Shown here: one piece after another, positions 1 to 8,970 of the stretch
How positions within the stretch are numbered: the stretch's first letter is position 1
Layout: each line of letters begins with the position of its first letter
Assembly (NCBI RefSeq): GCF_038051985.1
Contig: NZ_CP150291.1
Coordinates: forward strand, 3,906,001 to 3,970,000
Reading direction: 5' to 3'
Length of the DNA: 64,000 bases
Source: Solibacillus sp. FSL H8-0523
Lineage (GTDB): Bacteria > Bacillota > Bacilli > Bacillales_A > Planococcaceae
Notes under the pieces: generated by a model
Told to the model about the DNA's origin: nothing
Database searches by the model: none
Seen by the model: only the letters and a program-made list of their open reading frames with translations
Made by a program: the position numbers and the translations under genes

Positions 1-723
1 TAAGGAATAGTCTAGTTTAATAATTAAATAACCAATAAACATCATCGTTGCTAATAAAAAGCTGACTAACACTTGTCCTTGCACATAGCTACGTAATACC
101 TTATCAATGTCTTCTAATGTTTTCTTTACCCACGTACGCGTATCACCTGAAAATACATCATAAATTTGAGGTGCAAATTTCTCGTGATCCTTTAACATAA
201 AGATAAAGAAGAATGGCACTAAAATCAGTGTTAATGTTACGGTTACGGCACCACTTACAAAGTTCATTAAATAACGACTACTTGTAATGGCAATGTCTTG
301 GATCGAGTTCGTAATTGATGCCACGAATTCCTCCACTTGTGGTGGTAAAATATCTCGATTTTCTAAAATATAATTAAATGCTTGTTCAATTTGTGTTGCA
401 ATATACGGGGCATTTTCCACTAAATTATTTACTTGATTGGCAATTGGTTTCCCGATTAATAAAAAAATCGATGTCATAACCGCTACGAGTAACAGCACAA
501 TCGTTGCCAAACTTCCCCACCTTGGCATCCCGCGTTTTTCAAGTACGCGCTGCAAGGGCTCGGTAATATAGTAAAGTACGCCACCTAGTAATAACGGAAT
601 CATAATCGTGTTAAATATGATAATGAGTGGGTCAAAAATATGATAGATTTCTCTAAAGTATTTAATAATTAATAACGTAATTAATATGCCTATCCCAACT
701 TGAAACCACAGCTTCCTCGTCAT
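1..723 (-). CDS. AI-2E family transporter, C-terminus cut by window edge
   Basis: Open from the ATG at 723 down to base 1 with no stop, so at least 241 residues are present and the C-terminus lies outside the window. The translation has hydrophobic N-terminal helices, then 'PLLLGGVLYYITEPLQR' and a soluble stretch rich in Asn/Glu (VNNLVENAPYIATQIE), followed by more membrane segments. This is the layout of the AI-2E/YdbI-type polytopic exporter family (PF01594, recognised by eye). An AAGGAAG ribosome site lies 8-9 bases upstream of the start. Substrates of Bacillus members are mostly unknown (some are Na+/H+ antiporters), so no substrate is assigned. Confidence 0.8.
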   Translation of the reverse strand, partial: MTRKLWFQVGIGILITLLIIKYFREIYHIFDPLIIIFNTIMIPLLLGGVLYYITEPLQRVLEKRGMPRWGSLATIVLLLVAVMTSIFLLIGKPIANQVNNLVENAPYIATQIEQAFNYILENRDILPPQVEEFVASITNSIQDIAITSSRYLMNFVSGAVTVTLTLILVPFFFIFMLKDHEKFAPQIYDVFSGDTRTWVKKTLEDIDKVLRSYVQGQVLVSFLLATMMFIGYLIIKLDYSL

Positions 724-809
724 CTAGCTCACTTCCTTTTCATCTCTTCGATCTTACTAATACTCTATACCACTATGTACGCTTTAGCATGCCATAAAGT
801 GTCAATAAA

Positions 810-857
810 TACAAAAGAAAAACAGGGAATTCAGTGATTTTAACACTGAACACCCTG
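810..857 (-). terminator. Rho-independent terminator after the M3 peptidase gene
   Basis: CAGGG/CCCTG plus TTCAGTG/CACTGAA arms (823-836 and 844-857) form a long hairpin. On the minus strand it is followed by a T-rich tract (TTTTTCTTTT). It lies 8 bases beyond the stop of the peptidase gene. Confidence 0.85.
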
Positions 858-864
858 TCATCAA

Positions 865-2562
865 TTATAGGTTTTTATCGTCTACTGAATTTAAGTAGTC
901 TTCAATTGTACCAATCACAGATTCTACACAACCTGTTTCAAACGGTGACACTAAGCCCGCTTCTTCTACTAGCTTCGTGAATGCGAATGACCCGCCTAAT
1001 TGGCATAAGTGTAAATAATCTTTCCAAGCACCCTCGAAGTCTTCGCGTGAACGTTTCCAGAATTGGAACGCACAAATTTGCGCTAATGTATAATCGATAT
1101 AATAGAATGGGCTCGCGTAAATATGCGCTTGACGCTGCCATACTGCACCCGATTCTAAATAATCATGCCCGTCGTAATCACGGTGTGGTAAATACTTCGC
1201 TTCGATTTCTTTCCATGCCGCATTACGCTCAGCAGGTGTCATTTCAGGGTTTTCGTAAACAACGTGTTGGAACTCATCTACCGCTACACCATATGGCAAG
1301 AATAATAGACCGCTGCTTAAATGTGAGAATTTATACTTGTCTGTTTGCTCTTTAAAGAAAAGCTCCATCCAAGGCCATGTAAAGAACTCCATACTCATTG
1401 AGTGGATTTCGCAAGACTCATATGTTGGCCATAAGTATTCTGGAATGCCGATATTGCGACTAGAATACACTTGGAACGCATGGCCGGCTTCGTGCGTTAA
1501 TACGTCGATATCGCCTGATGTACCGTTAAAGTTTGAGAAAATATACGGTGCATCATAGTCTTCGATAAACGTACAATAACCGCCGCCCTCTTTCCCTTTT
1601 TTCGCAACTAAATCCATTAAGTCACGGTCAATCATGTAGTTGAAGAACTCGCTTGTTTCTTTTGATAGCTCATCGTACATTTTCTTGCCGTTTTCTACAA
1701 TCCACTCTGCATCGCCTTGTGGAGTAGCGTTCCCGGTTAAGAACGTTAGGCCTTCATCATAAAACTTGAACGCCTCTACCCCAATACGCTCTGCTTGGCG
1801 TTCGTATAATTTCGATGCAACCGGCACGATGAAATCACGCACTTGCTCACGGAATTTTGCGACCATCTCTGCATTGTAGTCGACACGGTTCATGTTGATA
1901 TAACCTAGCTCTACGTAGTTTTTAAAGCCTAATGTCGTTGCAATCGTATGACGTAATTTTACTAATTGATCGTAAATCGTATCGAATTGTTCTTGGTTTT
2001 CTGCAAAGAAGTTTGCACTCACCTCACGCGCTGCTTTACGTACCGCGCGATCTGTTGACTCTGCATATGGCCCTAATTGCGCAAGTGTTAACGTTTTACC
2101 GTCAAACTCAATTTGTGCAGATGCCACAAGCTTGCTGTATTCAGACGTTAATTTGTTTTCTTGCTGCATGAGCTCGATGATTTCTGGTGAAAAACCTTTA
2201 ATTTGGTTTTCAGCTAACGAGAATAGCTGCGTGCCCCATTTTTCTTCAAGCTGTGCGCGGAATGGTGATTTGATAAGCTCTGTATAGTAATTAAATACAA
2301 GCTCTTCTGCAATCGGACTCACCTCGTCGAAATGATCGCGCTCTTGTTGATAAAATTCGTCGTTAGTATCAATCGACGCACGGACATAGACGATGTTTGC
2401 CATCGTCGAAAAGGTATTGCGCAGGCTGTTTAGTTTTTCGATGACTTCACTTTGCGCTGCTACCGATTCAGCTGCTTTAAAATCCTCTAAAAGGGCAGCA
2501 AATTGTTCTTTCATTTCGTCTAAATTTGGACGTTTGTATTCAAAGTCTTTAAATGTTGACAT
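865..2562 (-). CDS. M3 family oligoendopeptidase (PepF-like)
   Basis: 565 residues. The zinc-binding HEAGH motif of peptidase family M3 begins at His357, and the third ligand glutamate probably lies in the YESCEIHSMSMEFF stretch about 27 residues later. No signal peptide is visible, so it should be cytoplasmic and degrade short peptides. Length fits the M3 subgroup that is close to but distinct from true PepF (about 600 residues). The ATG at 2562 is preceded by AGGTGAAGGT. It appears monocistronic, with its own terminator downstream and a separate chemoreceptor gene upstream. Confidence 0.9.
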   Translation of the reverse strand: MSTFKDFEYKRPNLDEMKEQFAALLEDFKAAESVAAQSEVIEKLNSLRNTFSTMANIVYVRASIDTNDEFYQQERDHFDEVSPIAEELVFNYYTELIKSPFRAQLEEKWGTQLFSLAENQIKGFSPEIIELMQQENKLTSEYSKLVASAQIEFDGKTLTLAQLGPYAESTDRAVRKAAREVSANFFAENQEQFDTIYDQLVKLRHTIATTLGFKNYVELGYINMNRVDYNAEMVAKFREQVRDFIVPVASKLYERQAERIGVEAFKFYDEGLTFLTGNATPQGDAEWIVENGKKMYDELSKETSEFFNYMIDRDLMDLVAKKGKEGGGYCTFIEDYDAPYIFSNFNGTSGDIDVLTHEAGHAFQVYSSRNIGIPEYLWPTYESCEIHSMSMEFFTWPWMELFFKEQTDKYKFSHLSSGLLFLPYGVAVDEFQHVVYENPEMTPAERNAAWKEIEAKYLPHRDYDGHDYLESGAVWQRQAHIYASPFYYIDYTLAQICAFQFWKRSREDFEGAWKDYLHLCQLGGSFAFTKLVEEAGLVSPFETGCVESVIGTIEDYLNSVDDKNL

Positions 2563-2579
2563 ACCTTCACCTCATAATT

Positions 2580-2596
2580 ATTTCGGAACCCGAAAT
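2580..2596. promoter_or_regulatory. Perfect inverted repeat just upstream of the peptidase gene
   Basis: ATTTCGG-AAC-CCGAAAT is a perfect 7-3-7 inverted repeat that starts 18 bases upstream of the M3 peptidase ATG. It could be an operator or a small 5'UTR hairpin. No regulator can be named. Confidence 0.35.
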
Positions 2597-2654
2597 TCGT
2601 ATAGTTTATTATTTATTATATTCGCACAAATTGCAAATATTATCAGAAAATTAA

Positions 2655-4394
2655 TTACAGCTTAAAACGTTTAATAGACTGTTGTAAGCCTGAAATGTCC
2701 TCTGTTAAATCACTTGCTGATATTGTGACAATGGCGATTGCTGCCTGCTGCTCATCAATAGAAGCGGTCATTTCCTGCGCCATTGCTGCATTTTTTTCAC
2801 TCACATGCGAAATGCGTTCTACAGAATCCATAATCTGTACTTTTGATACGTTCAATTCCATCACCGTTGCGGATACGTCCTCAATAGCATCACTAATTTG
2901 TTGTATCGCTTGCTCGATTTCTTTAAAGGAATGCTCTGTGTGACTGACCGATGTATTTTGATCATGAATGATTGTATAGGTTTTCTTCATTTCACCCGTT
3001 ACAATACTCGTTTCATGTTCAATACCACGTAACGTGGTTTGCACTAAATCGGTTGCTTGTGTTGTTTGGTCTGCTAATTTGCGTACCTCTTCAGCAACAA
3101 CTGCAAAGCCCTTGCCATGCTCACCTGCACGCGCTGCTTCAATCGAGGCGTTAAGGGCAAGTAAATTAGTTTGGTCCGAAATATCGTTAATCGTCCGTAC
3201 AATGCCACCAATTTCTTGTAGCTTGTGCATCAGTGATGTAAACACACCTTGCATTTGTTCAATCGACGTCATCGATTCATCCGAATGCACCTTTAACGCT
3301 TGTAAATTGTCTAACCCTTGCTTGTTCGAATGATTCATTTGTTCAGAAGACGTCAGCATTACGCTGTTTTTTTGATGTAACTGCTCGATTTCCCCTGCAA
3401 AATCAACCATAATGCGATTTGTACCTTCTGCGTCATTTGCCTGCTGCGATGACCCATCTGCCACTGCACTTACTGCATTCACAATATCATCACTATAGGC
3501 CGTTGTTTCCTCAGCCACCGCTGTTAAATTTGCGGAAGTACCTTGAATCTCAACAATGGCCGTCTCAATTTCTGATACCAGTTCTTTTAACTGTTTACAC
3601 ATTTCATTAAACCCTTCATTCAATGTGGCCACTTCATCTTTACGCGTCATTTCTGTTAACTCAATCGTTAAATCCCCTTTCGCTACCCTGCGTACTTGTA
3701 GCGCTAAACGGTGCAGCGGTGTCGCTAAATGACGTGAAAATAAAATTGTAGCAATTGTCGCTAAAAAGGTTGCGATGACTATTGTCAGTACTAATACTTT
3801 TATTAATGCCATTGCTGGAGCGTTAAAATCCTGCATGTAGCTACCTGATGTCACAATCCAATTCCAGTGAGGGTCCACTACCGAATAAATAATTTTCGGT
3901 GCTTCGATCTCCGTTCCTGGTAATGGGAAGCGGTACGCTGTAAAGCCTCCACCGGCATCAGCCTTTTCTTTTACTTCTCGAATATAATAGCTGCCTGTAC
4001 TATCTTGGCTTTCCCATAAATTATCTCCTTCACGCGTTGGATGGCCAATTAACGTTCCTTCATGATCCATTATGTAGATATAACCGTTTTCACCTAATTC
4101 ACTTGGGTTAGTAAGTGGACGTTTCCCCTCACTATCCTTTTCCCCAATTAATGTAGCAAAGACTTGCTCTTGCGCCTCCTGTAACGATAGTTCCCCTGCT
4201 TTCACTCGCTCATTCGTCAATGCAATTAATTGGAGTGACGATTCTACACTATTTTTAATAATCGTTTGCCCGAGCTCATCCATCCCACTTTTCGCTTGGA
4301 AATAGCCCGCTAGCCCAATGACTAAGCTTGGAATCAAAAATAACATAAAAGAAAACACAAACAATTTTCCGCGTATCGAACTTAACCCCTTCAT
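2655..4394 (-). CDS. Methyl-accepting chemotaxis protein with extracellular Cache domain
   Basis: 579 residues from ATG 4394, which is preceded by AAAAGAGGGAGCGA. A longer frame starts at TTG 4427 but has no good SD. Order: TM1 at about residues 9-31, an extracellular sensor of about 150 residues with Cache-like features ([30 protein letters not shown]), TM2 at about 195-220, HAMP, then the cytoplasmic signalling coiled coil. The conserved hairpin tip reads [19 protein letters not shown]. It senses a small ligand outside the cell and signals to CheA/CheW. The ligand is unknown. A second receptor gene lies directly upstream but has its own terminator. Confidence 0.92.
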   Translation of the reverse strand: MKGLSSIRGKLFVFSFMLFLIPSLVIGLAGYFQAKSGMDELGQTIIKNSVESSLQLIALTNERVKAGELSLQEAQEQVFATLIGEKDSEGKRPLTNPSELGENGYIYIMDHEGTLIGHPTREGDNLWESQDSTGSYYIREVKEKADAGGGFTAYRFPLPGTEIEAPKIIYSVVDPHWNWIVTSGSYMQDFNAPAMALIKVLVLTIVIATFLATIATILFSRHLATPLHRLALQVRRVAKGDLTIELTEMTRKDEVATLNEGFNEMCKQLKELVSEIETAIVEIQGTSANLTAVAEETTAYSDDIVNAVSAVADGSSQQANDAEGTNRIMVDFAGEIEQLHQKNSVMLTSSEQMNHSNKQGLDNLQALKVHSDESMTSIEQMQGVFTSLMHKLQEIGGIVRTINDISDQTNLLALNASIEAARAGEHGKGFAVVAEEVRKLADQTTQATDLVQTTLRGIEHETSIVTGEMKKTYTIIHDQNTSVSHTEHSFKEIEQAIQQISDAIEDVSATVMELNVSKVQIMDSVERISHVSEKNAAMAQEMTASIDEQQAAIAIVTISASDLTEDISGLQQSIKRFKL

Positions 4395-4531
4395 TCGCTC
4401 CCTCTTTTCATCCTCTGTCTTCCCCAAATAATATTCTGATATATATTTTTTCTCTCTAATACGTTGATTATTCTGTCGAAATTATCGGAATTAACTATCA
4501 TTATAACTCACTCCGCAAGAAAAAAACTACA

Positions 4532-4565
4532 AAAATCACATTATCATAAGCGACAATGTGATTTT
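4532..4565 (-). terminator. Terminator between the two chemoreceptor genes
   Basis: AAAATCACATT (4532-4542) pairs with AATGTGATTTT (4555-4565). On the minus strand the stem is followed by TTTTGTAGTTTTTTTC. It lies 24 bases past the stop of the upstream chemoreceptor and separates the two transcripts. Confidence 0.8.
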
Positions 4566-4588
4566 CTGAAGAGAAGGAAAATAAGCTT

Positions 4589-6337
4589 CTAAATATTGAA
4601 TTTTTGCATTTCTGATACAACCTGTTTAGCATGCGCATCTAATTGCTGTACTACGTCTTTCAAGTCATCGACAACCAGTGTTTGCTCATCTGAAGCTTGC
4701 GCTAAATGCTGTGCTTGGTTCGATGTATCATTCACTAGACGACTCATGTCCTCTGTTGATGCTAGAATTTCTTCTGCACCTGCAGACATTTGTTCCACAA
4801 CGGCTGAGTCGTCCTGGATGCGGTTATTGACATCCAGTACAGATTGTAAAATTTGCTGTAAGCGTTGACCAATTTCATCAACTGCATGCGTCCCTTCTTT
4901 TACATCTGCTGTTGTGTTGTTCATCTCCACTAATACACGCTCTGTAATCTGTGAGAAGCTTTGGATATGTGTTGAAATTTCATCGGCTGATCCTCGTGAC
5001 ATTTCAGCAAGTTTACGAACTTCATCCGCTACTACTGCAAAACCTTTACCCGCTTCACCAGCACGTGCCGCTTCAATCGCTGCATTTAATGCTAATAAGT
5101 TCGTTTGATCTGCAATATTTGTAATGACACCAATGATTTCTTTAATCGACGTAAAGCTTTCACCCATTTCACGTACTTGCTGCGATGTGTTTTCCACAGA
5201 CTGTTCAACGCCCTGGATTTGCTTCACAACGACTTTCGCATTTTGTGTGCCATCTTCTACCATCACCGTCATATCTGATGAAATTTCAGCGATTTCATTC
5301 ATCGTATCTGCTAATTTTTGAATTCCGATGACCATTTCATTCATCGCAACATTTACTTCACCATTACTTGTTTGTTGTGATGAGCCACTTTGTGAAATGA
5401 GTGTAATGTTTTCAACCATACGATTATTTGAATCATTTACACGTGTTGTTGATGCTTCAATTTGGTCCACAACATCCCCTAAATCTTCCGTGCGCTCTTT
5501 TAATACTTTAAACGTCGTTGATAACTCACCTAATGAGTTATTAAAATTATTTGCAAACTGCGTAATTTCATTATTTGTTTTAAATTTAATTTGCTCAATG
5601 ACCGCTTTCGACTCTGCAATATCTCCCAATGCTAACTTTTCTGCCGCTGTCGTTAATGTATTCAGTGGTGCTAATGCACGTCGTACATACATATAAATGC
5701 CGACTAATGCTAGCGCGATAATCACGACAAATATTAACGTCATCAGTGGTACGATTTGCTCGGCAACATCACTTGTTAACCCACTAATATACGATGCATC
5801 AATATCAACACCAAGATAAGCAATAATTTCTCCCGATGCATTTTTCATTGGGACAATTCCTGTAACAAATTCACCGTAATCACTACTTAACACGTCTGTA
5901 GCAAAACGGCCTTTTTCCATTACTTGTGCGATATGCTCGTATTTCGTAGAACCTGATACTTCGTAAATTGTGGCTGCATTCTCTGTATCCTCTACTGGCA
6001 TCCCATCGACTAAAAACTCAATATCTCCATTTTTCTCTGGGACAAAATATGTATACGCATATAAAACACCATTATATTCACGTAGCTCATTCAGTTGCTC
6101 ACGTAATTCCCAATATAGTTCATTTTCACTTGGCTCTTTGATTAATTGCTCATACTTTGCCGTGTCGATAAACTTTACCATGTTTTCAGCAACTTCTACT
6201 GTACGTTCTTTTACAGCCGATTCGACTGAGCTTGAGGAGTTATTGACCATCATGATAATGTTTAGTACTAAAATCACAGCAAAGATAAAGCCAATAATCA
6301 TAACAATACGGCTACCTAATCTTTGCGTCTTTTTCAT
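4589..6337 (-). CDS. Methyl-accepting chemotaxis protein (second copy, different sensor)
   Basis: 582 residues. TM1 at about 11-31, an extracellular single Cache-like sensor at about 35-185 (ELREYNGVLYAYTYFVPEKN, IIAYLGVDIDASY), TM2 at about 192-214, HAMP, then the signalling domain with tip sequence [21 protein letters not shown]. The cytoplasmic half resembles the neighbour at 2655-4394, but the sensor is clearly different, so the two probably see different ligands. Neither carries an obvious C-terminal CheR/CheB-binding pentapeptide. Each gene appears to be transcribed alone. Confidence 0.92.
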   Translation of the reverse strand: MKKTQRLGSRIVMIIGFIFAVILVLNIIMMVNNSSSSVESAVKERTVEVAENMVKFIDTAKYEQLIKEPSENELYWELREQLNELREYNGVLYAYTYFVPEKNGDIEFLVDGMPVEDTENAATIYEVSGSTKYEHIAQVMEKGRFATDVLSSDYGEFVTGIVPMKNASGEIIAYLGVDIDASYISGLTSDVAEQIVPLMTLIFVVIIALALVGIYMYVRRALAPLNTLTTAAEKLALGDIAESKAVIEQIKFKTNNEITQFANNFNNSLGELSTTFKVLKERTEDLGDVVDQIEASTTRVNDSNNRMVENITLISQSGSSQQTSNGEVNVAMNEMVIGIQKLADTMNEIAEISSDMTVMVEDGTQNAKVVVKQIQGVEQSVENTSQQVREMGESFTSIKEIIGVITNIADQTNLLALNAAIEAARAGEAGKGFAVVADEVRKLAEMSRGSADEISTHIQSFSQITERVLVEMNNTTADVKEGTHAVDEIGQRLQQILQSVLDVNNRIQDDSAVVEQMSAGAEEILASTEDMSRLVNDTSNQAQHLAQASDEQTLVVDDLKDVVQQLDAHAKQVVSEMQKFNI

Positions 6338-6444
6338 CTGCTTCTCTCCTAATTATAGTAGTATAATATATATAGTTTGAATTATTCGAACACTATTTGC
6401 AATAGCTTCAGTAAAACACAATCATTTATGTCCATATTTCGAAT

Positions 6445-6482
6445 AAAAAGGCTCAAAGGAATGAATCCTTTAAGCCTTTTTT
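6445..6482. terminator. Bidirectional-type terminator after yebC-family gene
   Basis: AAAAAGGCTCAAAGGA pairs with TCCTTTAAGCCTTTTT around a 5-base loop, with A-rich and T-rich flanks. It sits immediately after the stop of the YebC-family gene on the minus strand. Confidence 0.85.
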
Positions 6483-6483
6483 A

Positions 6484-7203
6484 CTATTCGCCTAAATCAG
6501 CATTGTGGTAAACACGTTGAACATCTTCTAAATCTTCTAACGCATCAATCATTTTTTCAAATTTCACTAGATCATCACCAGCTAATGCCACTTCTGTTAG
6601 TGGTAGCATTGTTAACTCAGCTACTGTGAACTCTTCAATCCCTGCACCTTTGAATGCTTCTTGTGTTGCGTGGAATTGCTCTGGCTCTACATAGACGATG
6701 ATTGTGCCTTCTTCATCCATAATGTCACGCATATCTAAATCTGCTTCCATTAAGATTTCAAGGATTTCATCTTCTGATTTGCCTTCAATCCCGAATACGG
6801 CTGTATTTTGGAACATGTGGGCTGCTGAACCAGATACGCCCATGTTCCCACTGTTTTTACCGAATGCTGCACGAACTTCTGAAGCGGTACGGTTTACGTT
6901 GTTTGTTAAGGCATCTACGATTACCATTGTACCCGCAATCCCGAAACCTTCATAGCGTAACTCGTCGAATTGTTCATCGCCGCCGCCTTTAGCTTTATCG
7001 ATCGCTTTTTCGATAATGTGTTTTGGTACTGAATATGTTTTTGCACGTTCTAAAACAGTTTTCAGTGCACGGTTTGATTCTGGGTTTGGTTCACCAGATT
7101 TTGCTGCTACATAAATTTCACGACCAAATTTTGCATTAATACGACTAGTAGCTGCGTCTTTCCCAGCTTTTTTTTCTTTAATGTTATTCCACTTACGACC
7201 CAT
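6484..7203 (-). CDS. YebC/PmpR (TACO1) family protein, YeeN/YeeI subtype
   Basis: 239 residues from ATG 7203, the [18 protein letters not shown] start typical of the YeeN/YeeI branch. The longer frame adds 15 residues that do not look like family sequence. A purine-rich GGGAGAG ribosome site precedes it. Family hallmarks are the basic N-terminal helical domain ([18 protein letters not shown]), the central [17 protein letters not shown] segment and an acidic C-terminus. Members were described as DNA-binding regulators. More recent work on the family implicates them in helping ribosomes translate proline-rich stretches. The role here is not shown by context. Confidence 0.9.
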   Translation of the reverse strand: MGRKWNNIKEKKAGKDAATSRINAKFGREIYVAAKSGEPNPESNRALKTVLERAKTYSVPKHIIEKAIDKAKGGGDEQFDELRYEGFGIAGTMVIVDALTNNVNRTASEVRAAFGKNSGNMGVSGSAAHMFQNTAVFGIEGKSEDEILEILMEADLDMRDIMDEEGTIIVYVEPEQFHATQEAFKGAGIEEFTVAELTMLPLTEVALAGDDLVKFEKMIDALEDLEDVQRVYHNADLGE

Positions 7204-7245
7204 TATGTTCACTCTCTCCCATTCTCTATTAGACACCATATATAC

Positions 7246-7298
7246 CAATTACACGTAAACGTAATTGTATCTTGAGTTTTCAATAACGTTGAAAACTC
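7246..7298. promoter_or_regulatory. Two inverted repeats in the 5' region of the yebC-family gene
   Basis: CAATTAC...GTAATTG (7246-7267) and GAGTTTTCA...TGAAAACTC (7274-7298) lie 43-95 bases upstream of the YebC-family start on the minus strand. Neither is followed by a T-tract, so they do not look like terminators. They may be operators or 5'UTR structure. Confidence 0.35.
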
Positions 7299-7372
7299 AT
7301 TAAAAATATTTTTAACTTAATTATTATACCTAAACTCTAATTAAAGTGGAATTACTCTGCACAAAAAAATGT

Positions 7373-7408
7373 AAAACCTTTAGCACTTTTTAACATGCTA
7401 AAGGTTTT
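7373..7408 (-). terminator. Terminator after the zinc peptidase gene
   Basis: AAAACCTTTAGCA and TGCTAAAGGTTTT form a 13-bp stem with a 10-base loop, 6 bases beyond the stop of the minus-strand metallopeptidase gene. The minus-strand flank is T-rich. Confidence 0.85.
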
Positions 7409-7413
7409 CATTT

Positions 7414-8277
7414 CTATAGATTCGACGCTTCAATGCTAAAGGTGTCGCCACCTGTTAATGTTCCATTTGCAAAACCCTTTTTGAACCAATGCATACGTTG
7501 CTCACTTGTACCATGTGTAAAGCTTTCTGGCACGACATAGCCCTGTGCTTCCATTTGCAATGTATCATCACCAATCGCATTGGCTGCTGTTAGAGCTTCT
7601 TCAAAATCGCCCTCTTCTAAATAGCCCATGTCTTGTACATAATGTGCCCAAACACCTGAATAGTAATCAGCTTGTAACTCTAAACGTTTAACCGCCTCAT
7701 TGTATTCAGCCTGTGATACTTTACCATTCAGTGCATGCACTTGCTGAGATGCACCGAGTAACGTTTGTACGTGGTGACCTACCTCATGTGCTACCACATA
7801 GGCCATCGCAAAATCCCCTGGCGCATTGAAGCGATTTTTCAGCTCTTTATAAAAGCTTAAATCAATATACATTGTATAATCTGCTGGGCAATAAAACGGC
7901 CCTACCGCTGCACTTTGTAGCCCACAGCCTGAGCTCACGCTATCAGTAAATAACACAAGCTTTGGATTTTCATACGTCAGCCCTTCTTTTGCAAACACTT
8001 CCTGCCAAACATCCTCTGTATCTGCTAAGACGACCGATACGAATTCTGCTAACTCCTGTTCTTCGGCAGTTGGTTCATAGTTTTCGGTTGTTTGGCCATT
8101 TTGTGTGATACCCTTTGTCACTTCATTTAGTACGTCTCCTGCATCACCGCCATTTAATAATGTGAAAATAATCGCAATAATAATACCGATACCGCCAAGC
8201 CCGCCGCCAATTTTACCAGCGCTCATGCCGCGTCGATCTTCTACATTGCTACTTTTTCTTCTGCCTTTAACATCCAT
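7414..8277 (-). CDS. Neutral zinc metallopeptidase, YpfJ family
   Basis: 287 residues from ATG 8277, which has the strong site GGAGGGAAGAAAC in front; upstream in-frame residues lack such a site. A basic N-terminus with RRGM is followed by a single hydrophobic glycine-rich anchor (GIGIIIAIIFTLL). The extracellular domain carries the HEVGHHVQ zinc motif and the family pattern GPFYCPADYTMYIDLSFY (PF04228, recognised by eye). It is probably membrane-anchored with the catalytic domain outside. Substrate unknown. It is transcribed alone and divergently from the ECF sigma gene. Confidence 0.9.
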   Translation of the reverse strand: MDVKGRRKSSNVEDRRGMSAGKIGGGLGGIGIIIAIIFTLLNGGDAGDVLNEVTKGITQNGQTTENYEPTAEEQELAEFVSVVLADTEDVWQEVFAKEGLTYENPKLVLFTDSVSSGCGLQSAAVGPFYCPADYTMYIDLSFYKELKNRFNAPGDFAMAYVVAHEVGHHVQTLLGASQQVHALNGKVSQAEYNEAVKRLELQADYYSGVWAHYVQDMGYLEEGDFEEALTAANAIGDDTLQMEAQGYVVPESFTHGTSEQRMHWFKKGFANGTLTGGDTFSIEASNL

Positions 8278-8389
8278 GTTTCTTCCCTCCAAGTGAAACT
8301 TCGCTTGTTTTTCCATATAATTACCCTAAATAACACTTTCAATAACGTATCTTAAGAAATTTACCAAATGTTTAACATTTTTCATTTAT

Positions 8390-8416
8390 TAAAACGTAAA
8401 CACACGTTGCCTCGTC
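8390..8416 (+). promoter_or_regulatory. Candidate ECF-type autoregulatory promoter
   Basis: TAAAAC, 17 bases, then CGTC matches the general ECF pattern (AAC core at -35, CGTC/CGTA at -10). It lies about 35 bases upstream of the sigma-factor start, where a self-activating ECF promoter would be expected. Judged by eye only. Confidence 0.5.
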
Positions 8417-8451
8417 TAATGATCAAAACAAGTACGAAAGGAGCAAAAAAC

Positions 8452-8970
8452 ATGATACTTTCCGACGAACGCATCTTTCGTGAGGCGATGGAAGCCTATA
8501 GCGACTACCTACTGCGCATCGCCTACTTGTACGTCAAAGATTGGCAAGTTGCTGAAGACATCGTACAGGACGCCTTTTTAACATATTACATGAAGTTTGA
8601 ACAATTTGAAGAACGCGCTTCGTTAAAAACCTATCTTGTACGCATTGTCATCAATAAATGTAAAGATTACTTGAAATCGTGGCGCTATCGTAAATTAACG
8701 TTAACCAACCAATTTTTCAATAGTAAAAAAGACAAGGCGCATACAATTGAAAATGAAGAACGATTATATATTGCCGATGCCGTTTTAGCATTACCAATTC
8801 ACCTTCGAGAAGTGATTATTCATTATTATTACGAGGAACTTTCTGTGCTCGAAGTAGCGTCCTTACTAGCTGTTTCCGACAATACCATAAAAACAAGACT
8901 GCGCCGCGCGAGGCAATTATTAAAAAATCAATTATCACAAGATGAGTGGGAGGTGCTCTCGCATGAATGA
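8452..8970 (+). CDS. ECF-type RNA polymerase sigma factor
   Basis: 172 residues from ATG 8452, chosen because AAAGGAG lies 8 bases upstream; the longer open frame has no SD. Region 2 is visible near the N-terminus (LLRIAYLYVKDWQVAEDIVQDAF, with the -10 recognition segment after it). A C-terminal region 4 helix-turn-helix follows (LPIHLREVIIHYYYEELSV, SDNTIKTRLRRAR). Size and two-domain layout fit an ECF sigma factor. The gene overlaps the next one by 8 bases, which suggests translational coupling. A possible self-recognised promoter lies upstream. Confidence 0.92.
   Translation: MILSDERIFREAMEAYSDYLLRIAYLYVKDWQVAEDIVQDAFLTYYMKFEQFEERASLKTYLVRIVINKCKDYLKSWRYRKLTLTNQFFNSKKDKAHTIENEERLYIADAVLALPIHLREVIIHYYYEELSVLEVASLLAVSDNTIKTRLRRARQLLKNQLSQDEWEVLSHE

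Noticed and set aside
981-1355. 124-codon open frame on the plus strand
   Set aside because: Lies inside the M3 peptidase gene on the opposite strand, with no ribosome site.
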